The position numbers and the translations under genes were made by a program. Under the pieces are notes generated by a model. The model made no database searches, was not told the origin of the DNA, and saw only the letters and a program-made list of their open reading frames with translations. Shown piece after piece: positions 25,571 to 33,832 of a stretch of DNA of 38,423 bases (its first letter is position 1; each line of letters opens with the position of its first letter). This stretch comes from Gammaproteobacteria bacterium 39-13 (GTDB lineage Bacteria; Pseudomonadota; Gammaproteobacteria; Berkiellales; Berkiellaceae), in contig MKTN01000062.1 in the NCBI GenBank assembly GCA_001898235.1, positions 1 through 38,423 of the forward strand, read 5' to 3'.

Positions 25571-25592
25571 AAAAATTTTTGTGTGGATGTCC
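25558..25592 (-). terminator. Repeat-built hairpin after the large polymerase-domain gene
   Basis: A plus-orientation core (GGACACCCA) pairs with an inverted core (TGGATGTCC) and the flanking CACAAAAA/TTTTTGTG, giving a stem of about 17 bp with one bulge. It begins eight bases after the stop of the gene at 25600. The A/T-rich inner stem and position fit a terminator. Confidence 0.65.
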
Positions 25593-25599
25593 TTTGATC

Positions 25600-28500
25600 T
25601 TATAGGCGCATCTTTTGTAGTTTATTTTTACTTTCCTCTGAAGAAGATTCCTTTGCATTACCACTAGTGGTTGTCTTAACACGATTATTTCGCGGGATCG
25701 TTGTTACTTGGGATCTCACCTTGCTTTGCCTCTTACCTTTAGTTGGATATTGAAAAACAAGTGCTGCAGAACCATTTACCTCAATAGTTTGGTGAATATG
25801 ATTTCGTTCTTCAATTTGCTTAGCTACCTTTTTAGGAGGCATTACTCTTGCAGGTTCAGGTTGTTTAGCTACTTTTTTAGGGTGTGTTGGTCTTGCAGGC
25901 TCTTCAGTTTGTTTAGCCATCTTTTGAGCATGCATTACTCTTGCATGATAGTTATTGAACTCAATGTAAAGTATTTCGAGCATGCCTTTTATTGCATTTT
26001 TAAAAACAACTTTTTCTTCATTTTCAAAAGTGCCTTGATAAGTATTGCAAAAAACTTCACTAGTCTCCTCTATCGCTTTAGATACCGTGGTCTTTTGTGA
26101 ACTGAGGTTTTTCATCATTTCAGGCAATAGCAACAATGCCAAAATGAAATATGGGCTATAGAACTCCTCACGACTATTTTGATCAAAATAATCCAACTCG
26201 GTCATTTTAGTACTTAAAAATTGATGAAAAGATCTCCAAGGAAAAGCTACTACTGACAATGAATTATTAGGAAGTAAAGGAGAATAAATTTTGCAATAAC
26301 GTAAAGCCCGCAAATTAGCATATGCTTGTCCACGTAAAAACATAGCGCTGATATTGTTCAAATACAAGCCAAAAGGCATTGTGGTTAGAAGTGAAGCATT
26401 ATCATAAATTGCCTGAACATAAGCAGCAGAGATTATTTTATTGACATGATTGCAATAGCGGATCAAGCGTAATATTCGAGAAGGATCTTCCTGAAAACGC
26501 TGCGCAATATCCCCCATCATGACTAATTCAGGATTATCGAGATCCTGAATAATACCCAAGATATCATACACCTTGCCATCTCTATCGGCGATGAGGGTAT
26601 TGATAGTTAAATCTCGTCTTCTAAGTTCTTCTTCTAAAGTTAGCTCTGTGCAAACTATGTCCATTTTCTTTATTTTAAATAATCCTTGAACAAAGATACT
26701 CTCGACGCAAGGCTGTTTTAATATTTGACTTAATCGAGATTTGGGGCAATTAGTAATGATGTCTGTGTCATGAGCTGAAATACCAAGCAAGGGATCACGT
26801 ACCGCGCCACCAACAACAACCGCCCAATAACCTTGCCTATTCAGTGACGTGAGCGTCTCTTTCACTTTTGAGTCAAGCACAATAGTTTTGTCAGTGGGTG
26901 TAATAGGCAAATGAACACATGAAGGCTGAATGTCTAATTCTCTTGTCGGCTCATAAGCAATAGGCTCAACGTCTTCTAGTATTCTTTTTTCTTCATCACT
27001 TTTTTCATTTTCTTCGCCACGTGACATTAACACCAAAGTTGCTATATCCTCCTCCTCAATCGCTTTTCTTTGTACTAACGCTTCTAAACGACTTTCTGAA
27101 TTTAACTGTGATAGGGATAAATCAGACAGCTGTGAACAAATGGTGTTTACTGTTTCATCTTTATCGATGGAATGTGTGTTCTTCGCCAAATCGCATAATG
27201 CTTGGACATTGATCACATTCTCTTCATCTAGCGTGACATTACCTTCTTGGGTTATCCCCTCTGCCTGCACAGGATTACTTTGTGTCGCAGCTTTTGGCTC
27301 TTGTTGCTTTTTCTTCTTTCTTCTTTTTTGTTGAGATTTATTTGGATTTAACTGTGATATTGATAAATCAGCTAGCTGTTCACTAATAGCGTCCACCACT
27401 TGAGCTTGACCTACAGAATGCTGTTCATGCTCTGCCAGCTCATGTAACGACTGGACATTGATCACATTCTCTTCATCTAGCGTGACAGTACCTTCTTGGG
27501 TTATACCCTCTGCCTGCACAGGATTACTTTGTGTCGCAACTTTTGGTTCTTGTTGCTTTTTCTTCTTTCTTCTTTTTTGTTGCGATTTGGTCGGCACTGT
27601 CGGTCCAGCATTTTCCGCCTTATCTACAGCTAAATCTGCTGAAAGCTTTTGAACATTGCTATCGCTTTTTGTGCTAAGTAGTAATTTAGTTTCAACAGAT
27701 TGTCTGACAAGACCTTCTAATTCTTCGCATATTAATTTTGCAATGACAAAATCTTTTGAACCAAAGGAAAAGAATTTTCTCCAATTAAGCAATATTCGAT
27801 TAATATGTGGAAGTAGTGTATTAGATTCTTGAAAGTTACTCTCTTCAAGTTGTAAAATATAGCTCCATGTATTATTAAAATCCATGCCGCGCATAACAGT
27901 AAATGTTTGTGCTAAATTCTCTCCGGTTTGAGCAGAAATTGTTTCTGACAAACTATTAAGCGCATTAATTATTCCCTCAACATCTACTTTTTGACTTGAC
28001 GTTTGACTTCCAGTTGTAAGGTTTTTTAATGCTAGTCGTAATCGGTCGCCAGAAAGAACCGATAAGCGATAAATAGAAGCCAATCTTTGTGTAAACAAAG
28101 ATTTTTTATTGCCGGAATTTTCTTTTAGCCAATCCAATTTTTTTTGAAGATTCTCACGTAATATTTTTTCCACACTCTCTTTATTTAGGTGTGAAATTTT
28201 TATTATTTTTGGAGCATCTTCCTTTAGTTTTGCCAATAAAGCATCAGCACGTTCATAAGATGTCTTGCATTGTTCGTCTTTACCCATCGCAAAATGAACA
28301 AAACAAAAATCCATTTCTAGATAAACAAAATTTGCAAAAGCGTTCCATAATGTTTGCTTAGCACGATGAAGATCTTCTTCAATTAGATTTACTTCTCGCT
28401 CTTGAACCAAAGCATTAATGAAGTTTGAATAATAGGGCGCATATTTATCAAGTATGCATTGATATTGTTCAATCATATCAGCCCACATATGATTATCACC

Positions 28501-28971
28501 AATAGGCGCAGCATTTTCTCCCATAATGGTTTTTATCATACTCAGAATGTAAGTAATATCTTCCCAAAGCACATTATGAAGAGGAATAATGACCTCATCG
28601 AGATCTTGATGCAAAGGAGCAACTTGATCGAGTAAATAACAAATACTATTTACTCTCTTATTGAGAGACATGATAACGGCTTTTCTGGTTTCGTAAGTAT
28701 GCTCCGCAAAATATTCATTAATTTGGGTTTGCGAAGATTTTTCTTTCAGCAGCACGCCCATCGCTTTTAACAATTGTTTAACATAGGCTTGTCTATCTAA
28801 AAATGTCTGAAACTGTTGATTTAGTGCACGATATTGTTCTTGACTATCGAAAGGGATCTGAGACGCTTTTTCAAAAAGTTTTTCAGCGGCATCAGAAAAT
28901 TTTCTTTGATATTCAGATTTTATATTACTACTTGCAGAAATTGCTTTGGTATTCTTAGGGCCTTTTTTCAT
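25600..28971 (-). CDS. Large protein with poly(A) polymerase/CCA-adding nucleotidyltransferase domain
   Basis: A 1123-aa protein. Residues 1-440 are helical with no known family. At about 462-627 an 83-residue segment is tandemly duplicated; each copy starts with the basic run KSQQKRRKKKKQQEPK. Residues 700-870 are a class II nucleotidyltransferase head domain with GGAVRD (721-726), the DTD metal pair (D735, D737), RRRDLTIN (784-791) and EDPSRILRLIRY (828-839), all intact. The C-terminus carries KKVAKQ repeats and a basic tail. Bacterial PcnB and CCA enzymes are about 400-450 aa, so this is a fusion. Start: ATG 28971, AGAAGG upstream. A host-directed RNA-tailing effector is a reasonable hypothesis. 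Confidence 0.85.
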   Translation of the reverse strand: MKKGPKNTKAISASSNIKSEYQRKFSDAAEKLFEKASQIPFDSQEQYRALNQQFQTFLDRQAYVKQLLKAMGVLLKEKSSQTQINEYFAEHTYETRKAVIMSLNKRVNSICYLLDQVAPLHQDLDEVIIPLHNVLWEDITYILSMIKTIMGENAAPIGDNHMWADMIEQYQCILDKYAPYYSNFINALVQEREVNLIEEDLHRAKQTLWNAFANFVYLEMDFCFVHFAMGKDEQCKTSYERADALLAKLKEDAPKIIKISHLNKESVEKILRENLQKKLDWLKENSGNKKSLFTQRLASIYRLSVLSGDRLRLALKNLTTGSQTSSQKVDVEGIINALNSLSETISAQTGENLAQTFTVMRGMDFNNTWSYILQLEESNFQESNTLLPHINRILLNWRKFFSFGSKDFVIAKLICEELEGLVRQSVETKLLLSTKSDSNVQKLSADLAVDKAENAGPTVPTKSQQKRRKKKKQQEPKVATQSNPVQAEGITQEGTVTLDEENVINVQSLHELAEHEQHSVGQAQVVDAISEQLADLSISQLNPNKSQQKRRKKKKQQEPKAATQSNPVQAEGITQEGNVTLDEENVINVQALCDLAKNTHSIDKDETVNTICSQLSDLSLSQLNSESRLEALVQRKAIEEEDIATLVLMSRGEENEKSDEEKRILEDVEPIAYEPTRELDIQPSCVHLPITPTDKTIVLDSKVKETLTSLNRQGYWAVVVGGAVRDPLLGISAHDTDIITNCPKSRLSQILKQPCVESIFVQGLFKIKKMDIVCTELTLEEELRRRDLTINTLIADRDGKVYDILGIIQDLDNPELVMMGDIAQRFQEDPSRILRLIRYCNHVNKIISAAYVQAIYDNASLLTTMPFGLYLNNISAMFLRGQAYANLRALRYCKIYSPLLPNNSLSVVAFPWRSFHQFLSTKMTELDYFDQNSREEFYSPYFILALLLLPEMMKNLSSQKTTVSKAIEETSEVFCNTYQGTFENEEKVVFKNAIKGMLEILYIEFNNYHARVMHAQKMAKQTEEPARPTHPKKVAKQPEPARVMPPKKVAKQIEERNHIHQTIEVNGSAALVFQYPTKGKRQSKVRSQVTTIPRNNRVKTTTSGNAKESSSEESKNKLQKMRL
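27091..27588 (-). repeat. 249-bp in-frame tandem duplication
   Basis: Two copies at 27340-27588 and 27091-27339, offset exactly 249 bases (83 codons). The first ~150 bases of each are nearly identical; the rest has diverged. Each copy encodes the KRRKKKK basic motif. Confidence 0.85.
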
Positions 28972-29290
28972 GATGCCTTCTTTAGTCAAAAAATTAGAAA
29001 AATCCCTAACTTACTTGGATCTGCCGTCCATTGTCGCAGATAAAAAGTTTGAGATTTTATCATTAATACGCAAAAACAAAAAAATAGAATGATTTTTACC
29101 TAGCATTGAAGATGAAAACGATTCATTCGATTTATTTCATCAGGAAAATTGAGAAATCAACAATAAGCAGCTGGTTTTAACATCATTCTTTAAAGGAAAT
29201 AAATTTATTTATACTCTTTAGATGGCTCATTTCATATCTAAAATGTGAACTTACACGCATAAAGGCCTAACTGTCATCGAGGAGAGAAAA
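28972..29290. other. Divergent intergenic region
   Basis: About 320 AT-rich bases between two divergent genes; promoters for both must lie here. A 14-bp palindrome AAATAAATTTATTT at 29197-29210 could be an operator. No RNA gene or small ORF is supported. Confidence 0.4.
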
Positions 29291-30121
29291 ATGGCTTATT
29301 TTAAAACGAAAACAGGTGTCTCCATTTATTACAAAGACTGGGGAAAAGGACAACCGATTGTTTTTAGCCATGGTTGGCCATTATGTGGTGATGCATGGGA
29401 AGATCAAATGCTGTTTTTAACTTCAAAAGGTTATCGCACTATTGCTCATGATAGACGCGGACATGGCCGCTCAGAACAACCATGGGAAGGCAATGATATG
29501 GATACCTATGCTGATGATCTTGCCCAACTCATTGAAATACTCGATTTGAAGGATATTATTCTTGTTGGTCATTCCACTGGTGGCGGCGAGATCACAAGAT
29601 ATATTGGTCGTCATGGCACTAAACGTGTTGCAGGTGTTGTTCTAATCGGCGCTGTCACACCCGGCATGCTAAAAACGGCAACCAACCCAGAAGGACTTCC
29701 CATGTCAGTCTTCGATGAGATCCGTGAAAATGTAAGCAATGATCGTTCACAATTTTTCAAAGATTTTACTATTCCCTTTTTCGGTGCAAATCGAGAAGGC
29801 TCAAAAGTCACCCAAGGTATTCGAGATGCTTTCTGGTTCTCGGCGATGCAAAGCGGTCTGAAGGGAGAATATGATTGCATCAAAGCTTTTTCTGAAAGTG
29901 AATTCACTGAAGACTTAAAGAAATTTGATATGCCTACCTTAATTATTCATGGTGATGACGATCAAATCGTCCCCCTTAATAATACGGCAAAGCGTGTTAC
30001 AGCCCTAGTGAAAAATGCCACATTGAAAATTTACCCCAATGGGTGCCACGGTCTACCCGCTACGCATAAAAAACAAATCAATGAAGATCTACTTGCATTT
30101 ATTGTAAAACTAGCATCATAG
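29291..30121 (+). CDS. Alpha/beta hydrolase, non-heme chloroperoxidase/arylesterase type
   Basis: A 276-aa hydrolase. Nucleophile S95 lies in GHSTGG; the Asp is in HGDDDQIVP and the His in CHGLPATHK. The opening [15 protein letters not shown] and SHGWPL are typical of the cofactor-free haloperoxidase/esterase group, which hydrolyses esters and shows perhydrolase activity. There is no signal peptide, so it is cytoplasmic. GAGGAGAG precedes the ATG. It is likely a single-gene unit ending at the repeat hairpin at 30159. The natural substrate is unknown. Confidence 0.92.
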   Translation: MAYFKTKTGVSIYYKDWGKGQPIVFSHGWPLCGDAWEDQMLFLTSKGYRTIAHDRRGHGRSEQPWEGNDMDTYADDLAQLIEILDLKDIILVGHSTGGGEITRYIGRHGTKRVAGVVLIGAVTPGMLKTATNPEGLPMSVFDEIRENVSNDRSQFFKDFTIPFFGANREGSKVTQGIRDAFWFSAMQSGLKGEYDCIKAFSESEFTEDLKKFDMPTLIIHGDDDQIVPLNNTAKRVTALVKNATLKIYPNGCHGLPATHKKQINEDLLAFIVKLAS

Positions 30122-30158
30122 AACAAAAGTAGTACTGCATAGACAATTTGTCTAACAA

Positions 30159-30191
30159 AGGACATCCATTTTAATTTAAAAGGGATGTCCT
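30159..30191 (+). terminator. GGACATCC-type inverted-repeat hairpin
   Basis: GGACATCC-A-TTTTAA pairs with TTTAAAA-G-GGATGTCC: a stem of about 15 bp with a single mismatch. It lies 38 bases after the hydrolase stop, so it probably acts as terminator or 3'-end stabiliser. Confidence 0.65.
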
Positions 30192-30295
30192 CTTTAATTT
30201 CCCTTAAATAATCAAGCCGACTAAATCAATTTTGAGTTTAGCAAATACTCACATATAATCAGCTTTCTTACAAATATCAGATACTCGGATAAAAT

Positions 30296-31444
30296 ATGTT
30301 TTTAAGATCCCTTCTTGGGTTTTGGGTTTCAAAGCTTATTATGGTTTCACAAAGCCATCTCAAACCGCCAAAACATGATAGTGATGCATTAGAAGAAATC
30401 GCACATCTCCATTATTCATCCATTCCCTCTACCAACGACGCTCGGATCCATTTCTGCGAATTCCGAGCCAGCGATAAAAAAATGCCTATCAGTAAACGTA
30501 AAGTCATTATTCATGCTGAAGGTAACATTAATACTTATGAACAATTTACAAAGGAATACATTGCTAAAGCAAAACATTTTCCTGATTATACCGTGGCAGC
30601 ATTTAATTTTCGGAACGTGGGAAAAAGCACAGGCAAAGCATATTCAGAAGATGATTGGATAGACGATGCCATCACCATGGTCAATTATTATCGTAAAAAA
30701 GGAATATTAACCGAAAACATCCTGTTAAATGGACACTCTCTTGGTGGGGCTATTCTTACAATGGCTGCGGCAAAAATCTATGTGCAAGACAAGAAAAAAT
30801 CTAAAACACCTCATACTGTCAAAAGCGTAAAAATAATCAATAATCGATCTTTTTCTGATTTATCTGAAATTTTCATTAAACTTTATCTTAACGGTCGTCG
30901 AAAAGCACTCGTTAATAGTTTAGTTTATACCTGTCTTTTAGCGATGTTTTTTACTTTACCGCTCGCTGCACTATTAGGATCCTTCATTACATTAGGCTCA
31001 TTGATACATGATGGTTTTTCTCACCTACTAATAAAACCATGGATCAGTCTCTCTTTATGGCTCACTTTTGGCACAATGAATGCTTTGAGCGCGTATCAAA
31101 CCTTACCGGAAGAATCTAAAGATTATATCGTGGCGAAAAATGATCTTAACATCGGCAAAAAACCTAGCCTTCACACAGGATTAAAGGCAGCCCGCAGAAC
31201 AAAAAAAACTGAACTGCTGGAACAAATGAAAGAGAAATCGTCAGATGATAGAAAAAAACAAGAATTGCATTCTTTATTCGTTAACATAAAAGACTGTAAA
31301 CTCGAAAGCACTGAAGGCATCAATGAGCATCTTGCGCCTCTTTCTTTGTTAAAAACCTACCATCACCATCGCCCCCAACCATTAACTGGCGAACAAGTGA
31401 TGGATAATAAAATAAAAAGATTATTCAAAAAGTCATCTACTTAA
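30296..31444 (+). CDS. Alpha/beta hydrolase-like membrane-associated protein, possible effector
   Basis: A 382-aa protein. Residues 65-160 form the first half of an alpha/beta hydrolase with FNFRNVGKSTG (103-113) and the nucleophile elbow NGHSLGGA (S148). Two hydrophobic segments at about 205-237 and 245-262 follow, and the C-terminal 100 residues are Lys-rich and soluble. The catalytic Asp and His are not obvious. Legionella SidB/SdbA-type effectors have a similar 'RGVG...GHSLGG' core with extra C-terminal parts, so an effector lipase is possible, but I cannot confirm relationship. The ribosome binding site is weak. Confidence 0.7.
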   Translation: MFLRSLLGFWVSKLIMVSQSHLKPPKHDSDALEEIAHLHYSSIPSTNDARIHFCEFRASDKKMPISKRKVIIHAEGNINTYEQFTKEYIAKAKHFPDYTVAAFNFRNVGKSTGKAYSEDDWIDDAITMVNYYRKKGILTENILLNGHSLGGAILTMAAAKIYVQDKKKSKTPHTVKSVKIINNRSFSDLSEIFIKLYLNGRRKALVNSLVYTCLLAMFFTLPLAALLGSFITLGSLIHDGFSHLLIKPWISLSLWLTFGTMNALSAYQTLPEESKDYIVAKNDLNIGKKPSLHTGLKAARRTKKTELLEQMKEKSSDDRKKQELHSLFVNIKDCKLESTEGINEHLAPLSLLKTYHHHRPQPLTGEQVMDNKIKRLFKKSST

Positions 31445-31450
31445 TCTTTC

Positions 31451-31490
31451 GCGTCTTTAGTTCAACGACTAAAGACGCTTATTTTATATT
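31451..31490 (+). terminator. Intrinsic terminator after the hydrolase-like gene
   Basis: A perfect 10-bp stem (GCGTCTTTAG with CTAAAGACGC), 8-base loop, then TTATTTTATATTT. Confidence 0.85.
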
Positions 31491-31614
31491 TAGTACATTT
31501 GTTTTTTCAACTCTTGCTCAATATCATTTTACATGTAGTAAAATTTCTGATTGCAAAACCCATTTAGAAAAGCAATTTATGTTATGTTATATTTACTTAA
31601 TGTTTTGAGGAAAT

Positions 31615-32271
31615 ATGATGAAAGCAATTCTAATTGGTGCAACAGGGCTCGTGGGTTCAGAAATTCTCAAGCAACTTCTATCTGATACTCGTTTTTCAGA
31701 GATCCATGTTTTTACGAGGCATTCAACCGAAATCTCTCATCCAAAACTAAGAGAAATTATTGTCGATTTTGAAAAGCTAACAGCTTGGGAAACGCAGATC
31801 AGCGGCGATGTTCTGTTTTCTGCATTAGGAACTACGCTAAAGCAATCAGGATCACAACAGGCACAATATCGGATCGATCACGACTACCAGTTACAAGTAG
31901 CCACAGCAGCGAAAAAAAATGGCGTACAAAAAATTGTTTTAATCTCCAGCGCAAGCGCCAATCCCGATTCCAAAATATTTTATCTGCGTATGAAAGGACA
32001 ACTTGAAACTCATATTGCTGCACTTGGTTTTGACAAGACCTGCTTTATTCAACCAGGCCCTCTAGAAGGACCTAGAAATCACCCCCGTTTAACCGAGAAA
32101 ATCTCTCTTGCTCTATTACATTGTCTCCCTAAAATTCCTGGTACAGAAAAATTTTGGCCAATTAAAGCTGCCGATGTTGCTCATGTCTGTATTGAATCTG
32201 CTGTCAAAGAAGAAAAAGGAATTGATCGTTTAGATCCCAAAGAGATTTTTGCCCAAATTAAAAAAAAGTGA
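31615..32271 (+). CDS. NAD(P)-binding atypical SDR protein
   Basis: A 218-aa Rossmann protein with the nucleotide-binding start AILIGATGLVG (GATGLVG at 8-14), the strand VLFSALGTT and LISSASA, and FYLRMKGQLE in place of the classical YxxxK. It fits the atypical SDR group that includes the human HTATIP2-like and bacterial YbjT-like proteins, often with regulatory or unknown oxidoreductase roles. GAGGAA lies just before the start; the second ATG (31618) has equally good spacing. It appears to be a single gene. Confidence 0.82.
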   Translation: MMKAILIGATGLVGSEILKQLLSDTRFSEIHVFTRHSTEISHPKLREIIVDFEKLTAWETQISGDVLFSALGTTLKQSGSQQAQYRIDHDYQLQVATAAKKNGVQKIVLISSASANPDSKIFYLRMKGQLETHIAALGFDKTCFIQPGPLEGPRNHPRLTEKISLALLHCLPKIPGTEKFWPIKAADVAHVCIESAVKEEKGIDRLDPKEIFAQIKKK

Positions 32272-32354
32272 ATATACAGCCTGCATAACACTTTCTGAAT
32301 ATCAGTGGGTGTCCTTATGTGTACTTTCACATTCAATATCTATGAAATTTCTTC

Positions 32355-32384
32355 TTGACCAAAATCAGCTATTTCTCTTACAAT
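32355..32384 (+). promoter_or_regulatory. Predicted sigma70 promoter of the microcin-like gene
   Basis: -35 TTGACC (32355-32360), 18-base spacer, -10 TACAAT (32379-32384), about 50 bases before the ATG. Confidence 0.55.
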
Positions 32385-32392
32385 GCACAAAT

Positions 32393-32408
32393 GTGAGCAA
32401 ATGCTCAC
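32393..32408 (+). promoter_or_regulatory. Palindrome GTGAGCA-AA-TGCTCAC in the leader
   Basis: A perfect 7+2+7 inverted repeat at or just after the expected transcription start, ending 26 bases before the ATG. It could be a repressor operator. The spacing between half-sites (N8 in TGTGA...TCAC) is too long for CRP. Confidence 0.5.
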
Positions 32409-32434
32409 TTTAACTTATCAAAGTTGGAGAGTAT

Positions 32435-32662
32435 ATGAGAGAATTAAATTCTATAGAAATGGGCAATATTAGTGGCGCCAGGATCTACCCTAGTGATTGG
32501 GTATACTCGGCAGCGGCTGGGGCCATGTTTGGTGCTTCTTGCTTTGTCGTGACAGCGTTCTCAGCGAATCCAGTGAGTCTTGCTGCTGCAATTGCAATAG
32601 GTTCAAGTTTAGGGATAAGTTTTCATGCAACCCATGACATATTGCGTGAATTTGATTTATAA
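32435..32662 (+). CDS. Class II microcin-like peptide with MREL...SGA leader
   Basis: A 75-aa precursor. The first 15 residues (MRELNSIEMGNISGA) match the leaders of class II microcins: MRE/L start, acidic residue at 8, hydrophobic at 9 and 12, and GA at 14-15, as in microcins H47 and N. The mature 60 residues are strongly hydrophobic and Ala/Gly/Ser-rich (VYSAAAGAMFGASCF; SLAAAIAIGSSLG) with a polar end, typical of membrane-acting microcins; there is one Cys. GGAG is five bases before the ATG, and there is a good promoter upstream. No immunity or export gene adjoins. It has the same leader length as the peptide at 14778. Confidence 0.7.
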   Translation: MRELNSIEMGNISGARIYPSDWVYSAAAGAMFGASCFVVTAFSANPVSLAAAIAIGSSLGISFHATHDILREFDL

Positions 32663-32673
32663 AAACCTAGTCT

Positions 32674-32708
32674 AGGACATGTATCAAGATGAGAAATGTC
32701 CTTTCTTA
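32674..32708 (+). terminator. AGGACAT-type hairpin after the microcin-like gene
   Basis: AGGACAT (32674-32680) pairs with ATGTCCT (32696-32702) around a 15-base loop, followed by TTCTT. The core is related to the GGACATCCA repeat. The convergent HAD gene ends only a few bases away. Confidence 0.5.
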
Positions 32709-33422
32709 TGCTTTTTTATATACATCATAAATGCCTTGAAAATCCTTCCAATCATTGAAGACTTCAACACATCCTTTTTCAAGTAATTTTGTTTTCATTT
32801 GTGTAGGTTCATCTGCAAAACCAGTGAAGCCAAATGTTGTAATGCCTGCCTGAATAGCCGCTGTCACACCTGTGATGCTATCTTCAACAGCGAAACATTT
32901 TTGTGGATCTGCAGCCACTTGCGCCATTGCTCGTAAATAGACGTCAGGTTTTGGCTTTTGAGCATCACCCGCTTCAAAAAAGCGGGTTCCAAAAAAACTA
33001 GCTAATCTATCGCCTTGCGCATTTGTCGCAAAACGCATCGCTGTCAATGCACGTTGAATAGGATTATTTGAAACAAATGATAGTATTGTGTTATGAGAAA
33101 TTAATTTTGTGAGTGTTTCAATTAAATTGGGTGCCATTGGCACTCCCTCATGTAGCTGTTGCAAATATTGCATCATACGCCATTCACGCGCATCATATAA
33201 AACAGCATAGTCCACATGAATATTGAAATATTTACTCATATTTTCACAGAGCGTTTCGCGTGCTTGACCATGAAAATGCTGCTTAAATTCTACTAAGGTT
33301 AGTTTTCGTTTAATAAGATGACTATATAGTTCATTAAATCGTTCAATAAGGGTAGGAACGCCAAATTGTTCTGTCGCCATTAAGGTATTATCAAAATCAA
33401 GAAAAAGCCATGTCTTTTGCAT
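32706..33422 (-). CDS. HAD-superfamily hydrolase
   Basis: A 238-aa phosphatase with all four HAD motifs: DFDNTL (nucleophile D9, D11), SFVSNN (S118), the Lys in KPKPDV (about 156-158) and VEDSITGV (E180, D181). A helical cap sits between motifs I and II, as in phosphoglycolate/beta-phosphoglucomutase-like phosphatases. The substrate is unknown. Its ATG overlaps the stop of the HIT gene (TAATG), so it is the third gene of the kdsB operon. Confidence 0.9.
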   Translation of the reverse strand: MQKTWLFLDFDNTLMATEQFGVPTLIERFNELYSHLIKRKLTLVEFKQHFHGQARETLCENMSKYFNIHVDYAVLYDAREWRMMQYLQQLHEGVPMAPNLIETLTKLISHNTILSFVSNNPIQRALTAMRFATNAQGDRLASFFGTRFFEAGDAQKPKPDVYLRAMAQVAADPQKCFAVEDSITGVTAAIQAGITTFGFTGFADEPTQMKTKLLEKGCVEVFNDWKDFQGIYDVYKKA

Positions 33423-33832
33423 TATGGTTCCATAAAAGCATTTACAAGTAATGAAATTCTCTGTTGTTTTTCGCTATTCATATATTCTTGATGAACGCCA
33501 CTATTCCATACGGGTTGTGGCCAAGCTAAATCGGTATTGAAACGCGCAATCACATGAATATGTAATTGTGATACGACATTTCCTAGGTTAGCAACATTCA
33601 ATTTTGTTGGCTGAAAAAGTGTACGCATGATATGTGATGCTAGTCGTATTTCTTTTAGCAACTGTTCTTGTTCACTCACGCTTAAATCAATCAATTCAAC
33701 CATATTAGGCAACCGAGGAATAAGAATTATCCACGCAAATGCAGCATTATGGCTCAATCTAACTTGTGTAAGCGTTAGATCGCAAATAAAAGAAGAATCA
33801 TTTTCTAGCTTAGGATCCAATACAAATTTCAC
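33422..33832 (-). CDS. HIT-family protein (Ap4A hydrolase-like)
   Basis: A 136-aa protein with the histidine-triad-like motif QLHIHVIARF and upstream NLGNVVSQLH. HIT proteins hydrolyse or transfer nucleoside phosphates, such as dinucleoside polyphosphates. The start chosen is the GTG at 33832, eight bases after GGAG and giving the usual N-terminus (KFVLDPKL); an upstream ATG at 33874 would overlap kdsB deeply and adds residues unlike the family. It overlaps the end of kdsB by about 23 bases and the HAD start by TAATG, so translation is coupled. Confidence 0.85.
   Translation of the reverse strand: MKFVLDPKLENDSSFICDLTLTQVRLSHNAAFAWIILIPRLPNMVELIDLSVSEQEQLLKEIRLASHIMRTLFQPTKLNVANLGNVVSQLHIHVIARFNTDLAWPQPVWNSGVHQEYMNSEKQQRISLLVNAFMEP

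Noticed and set aside
32393-32408. CRP binding site
   Set aside because: The half-sites TGTGA and TCAC are eight bases apart; CRP needs six.
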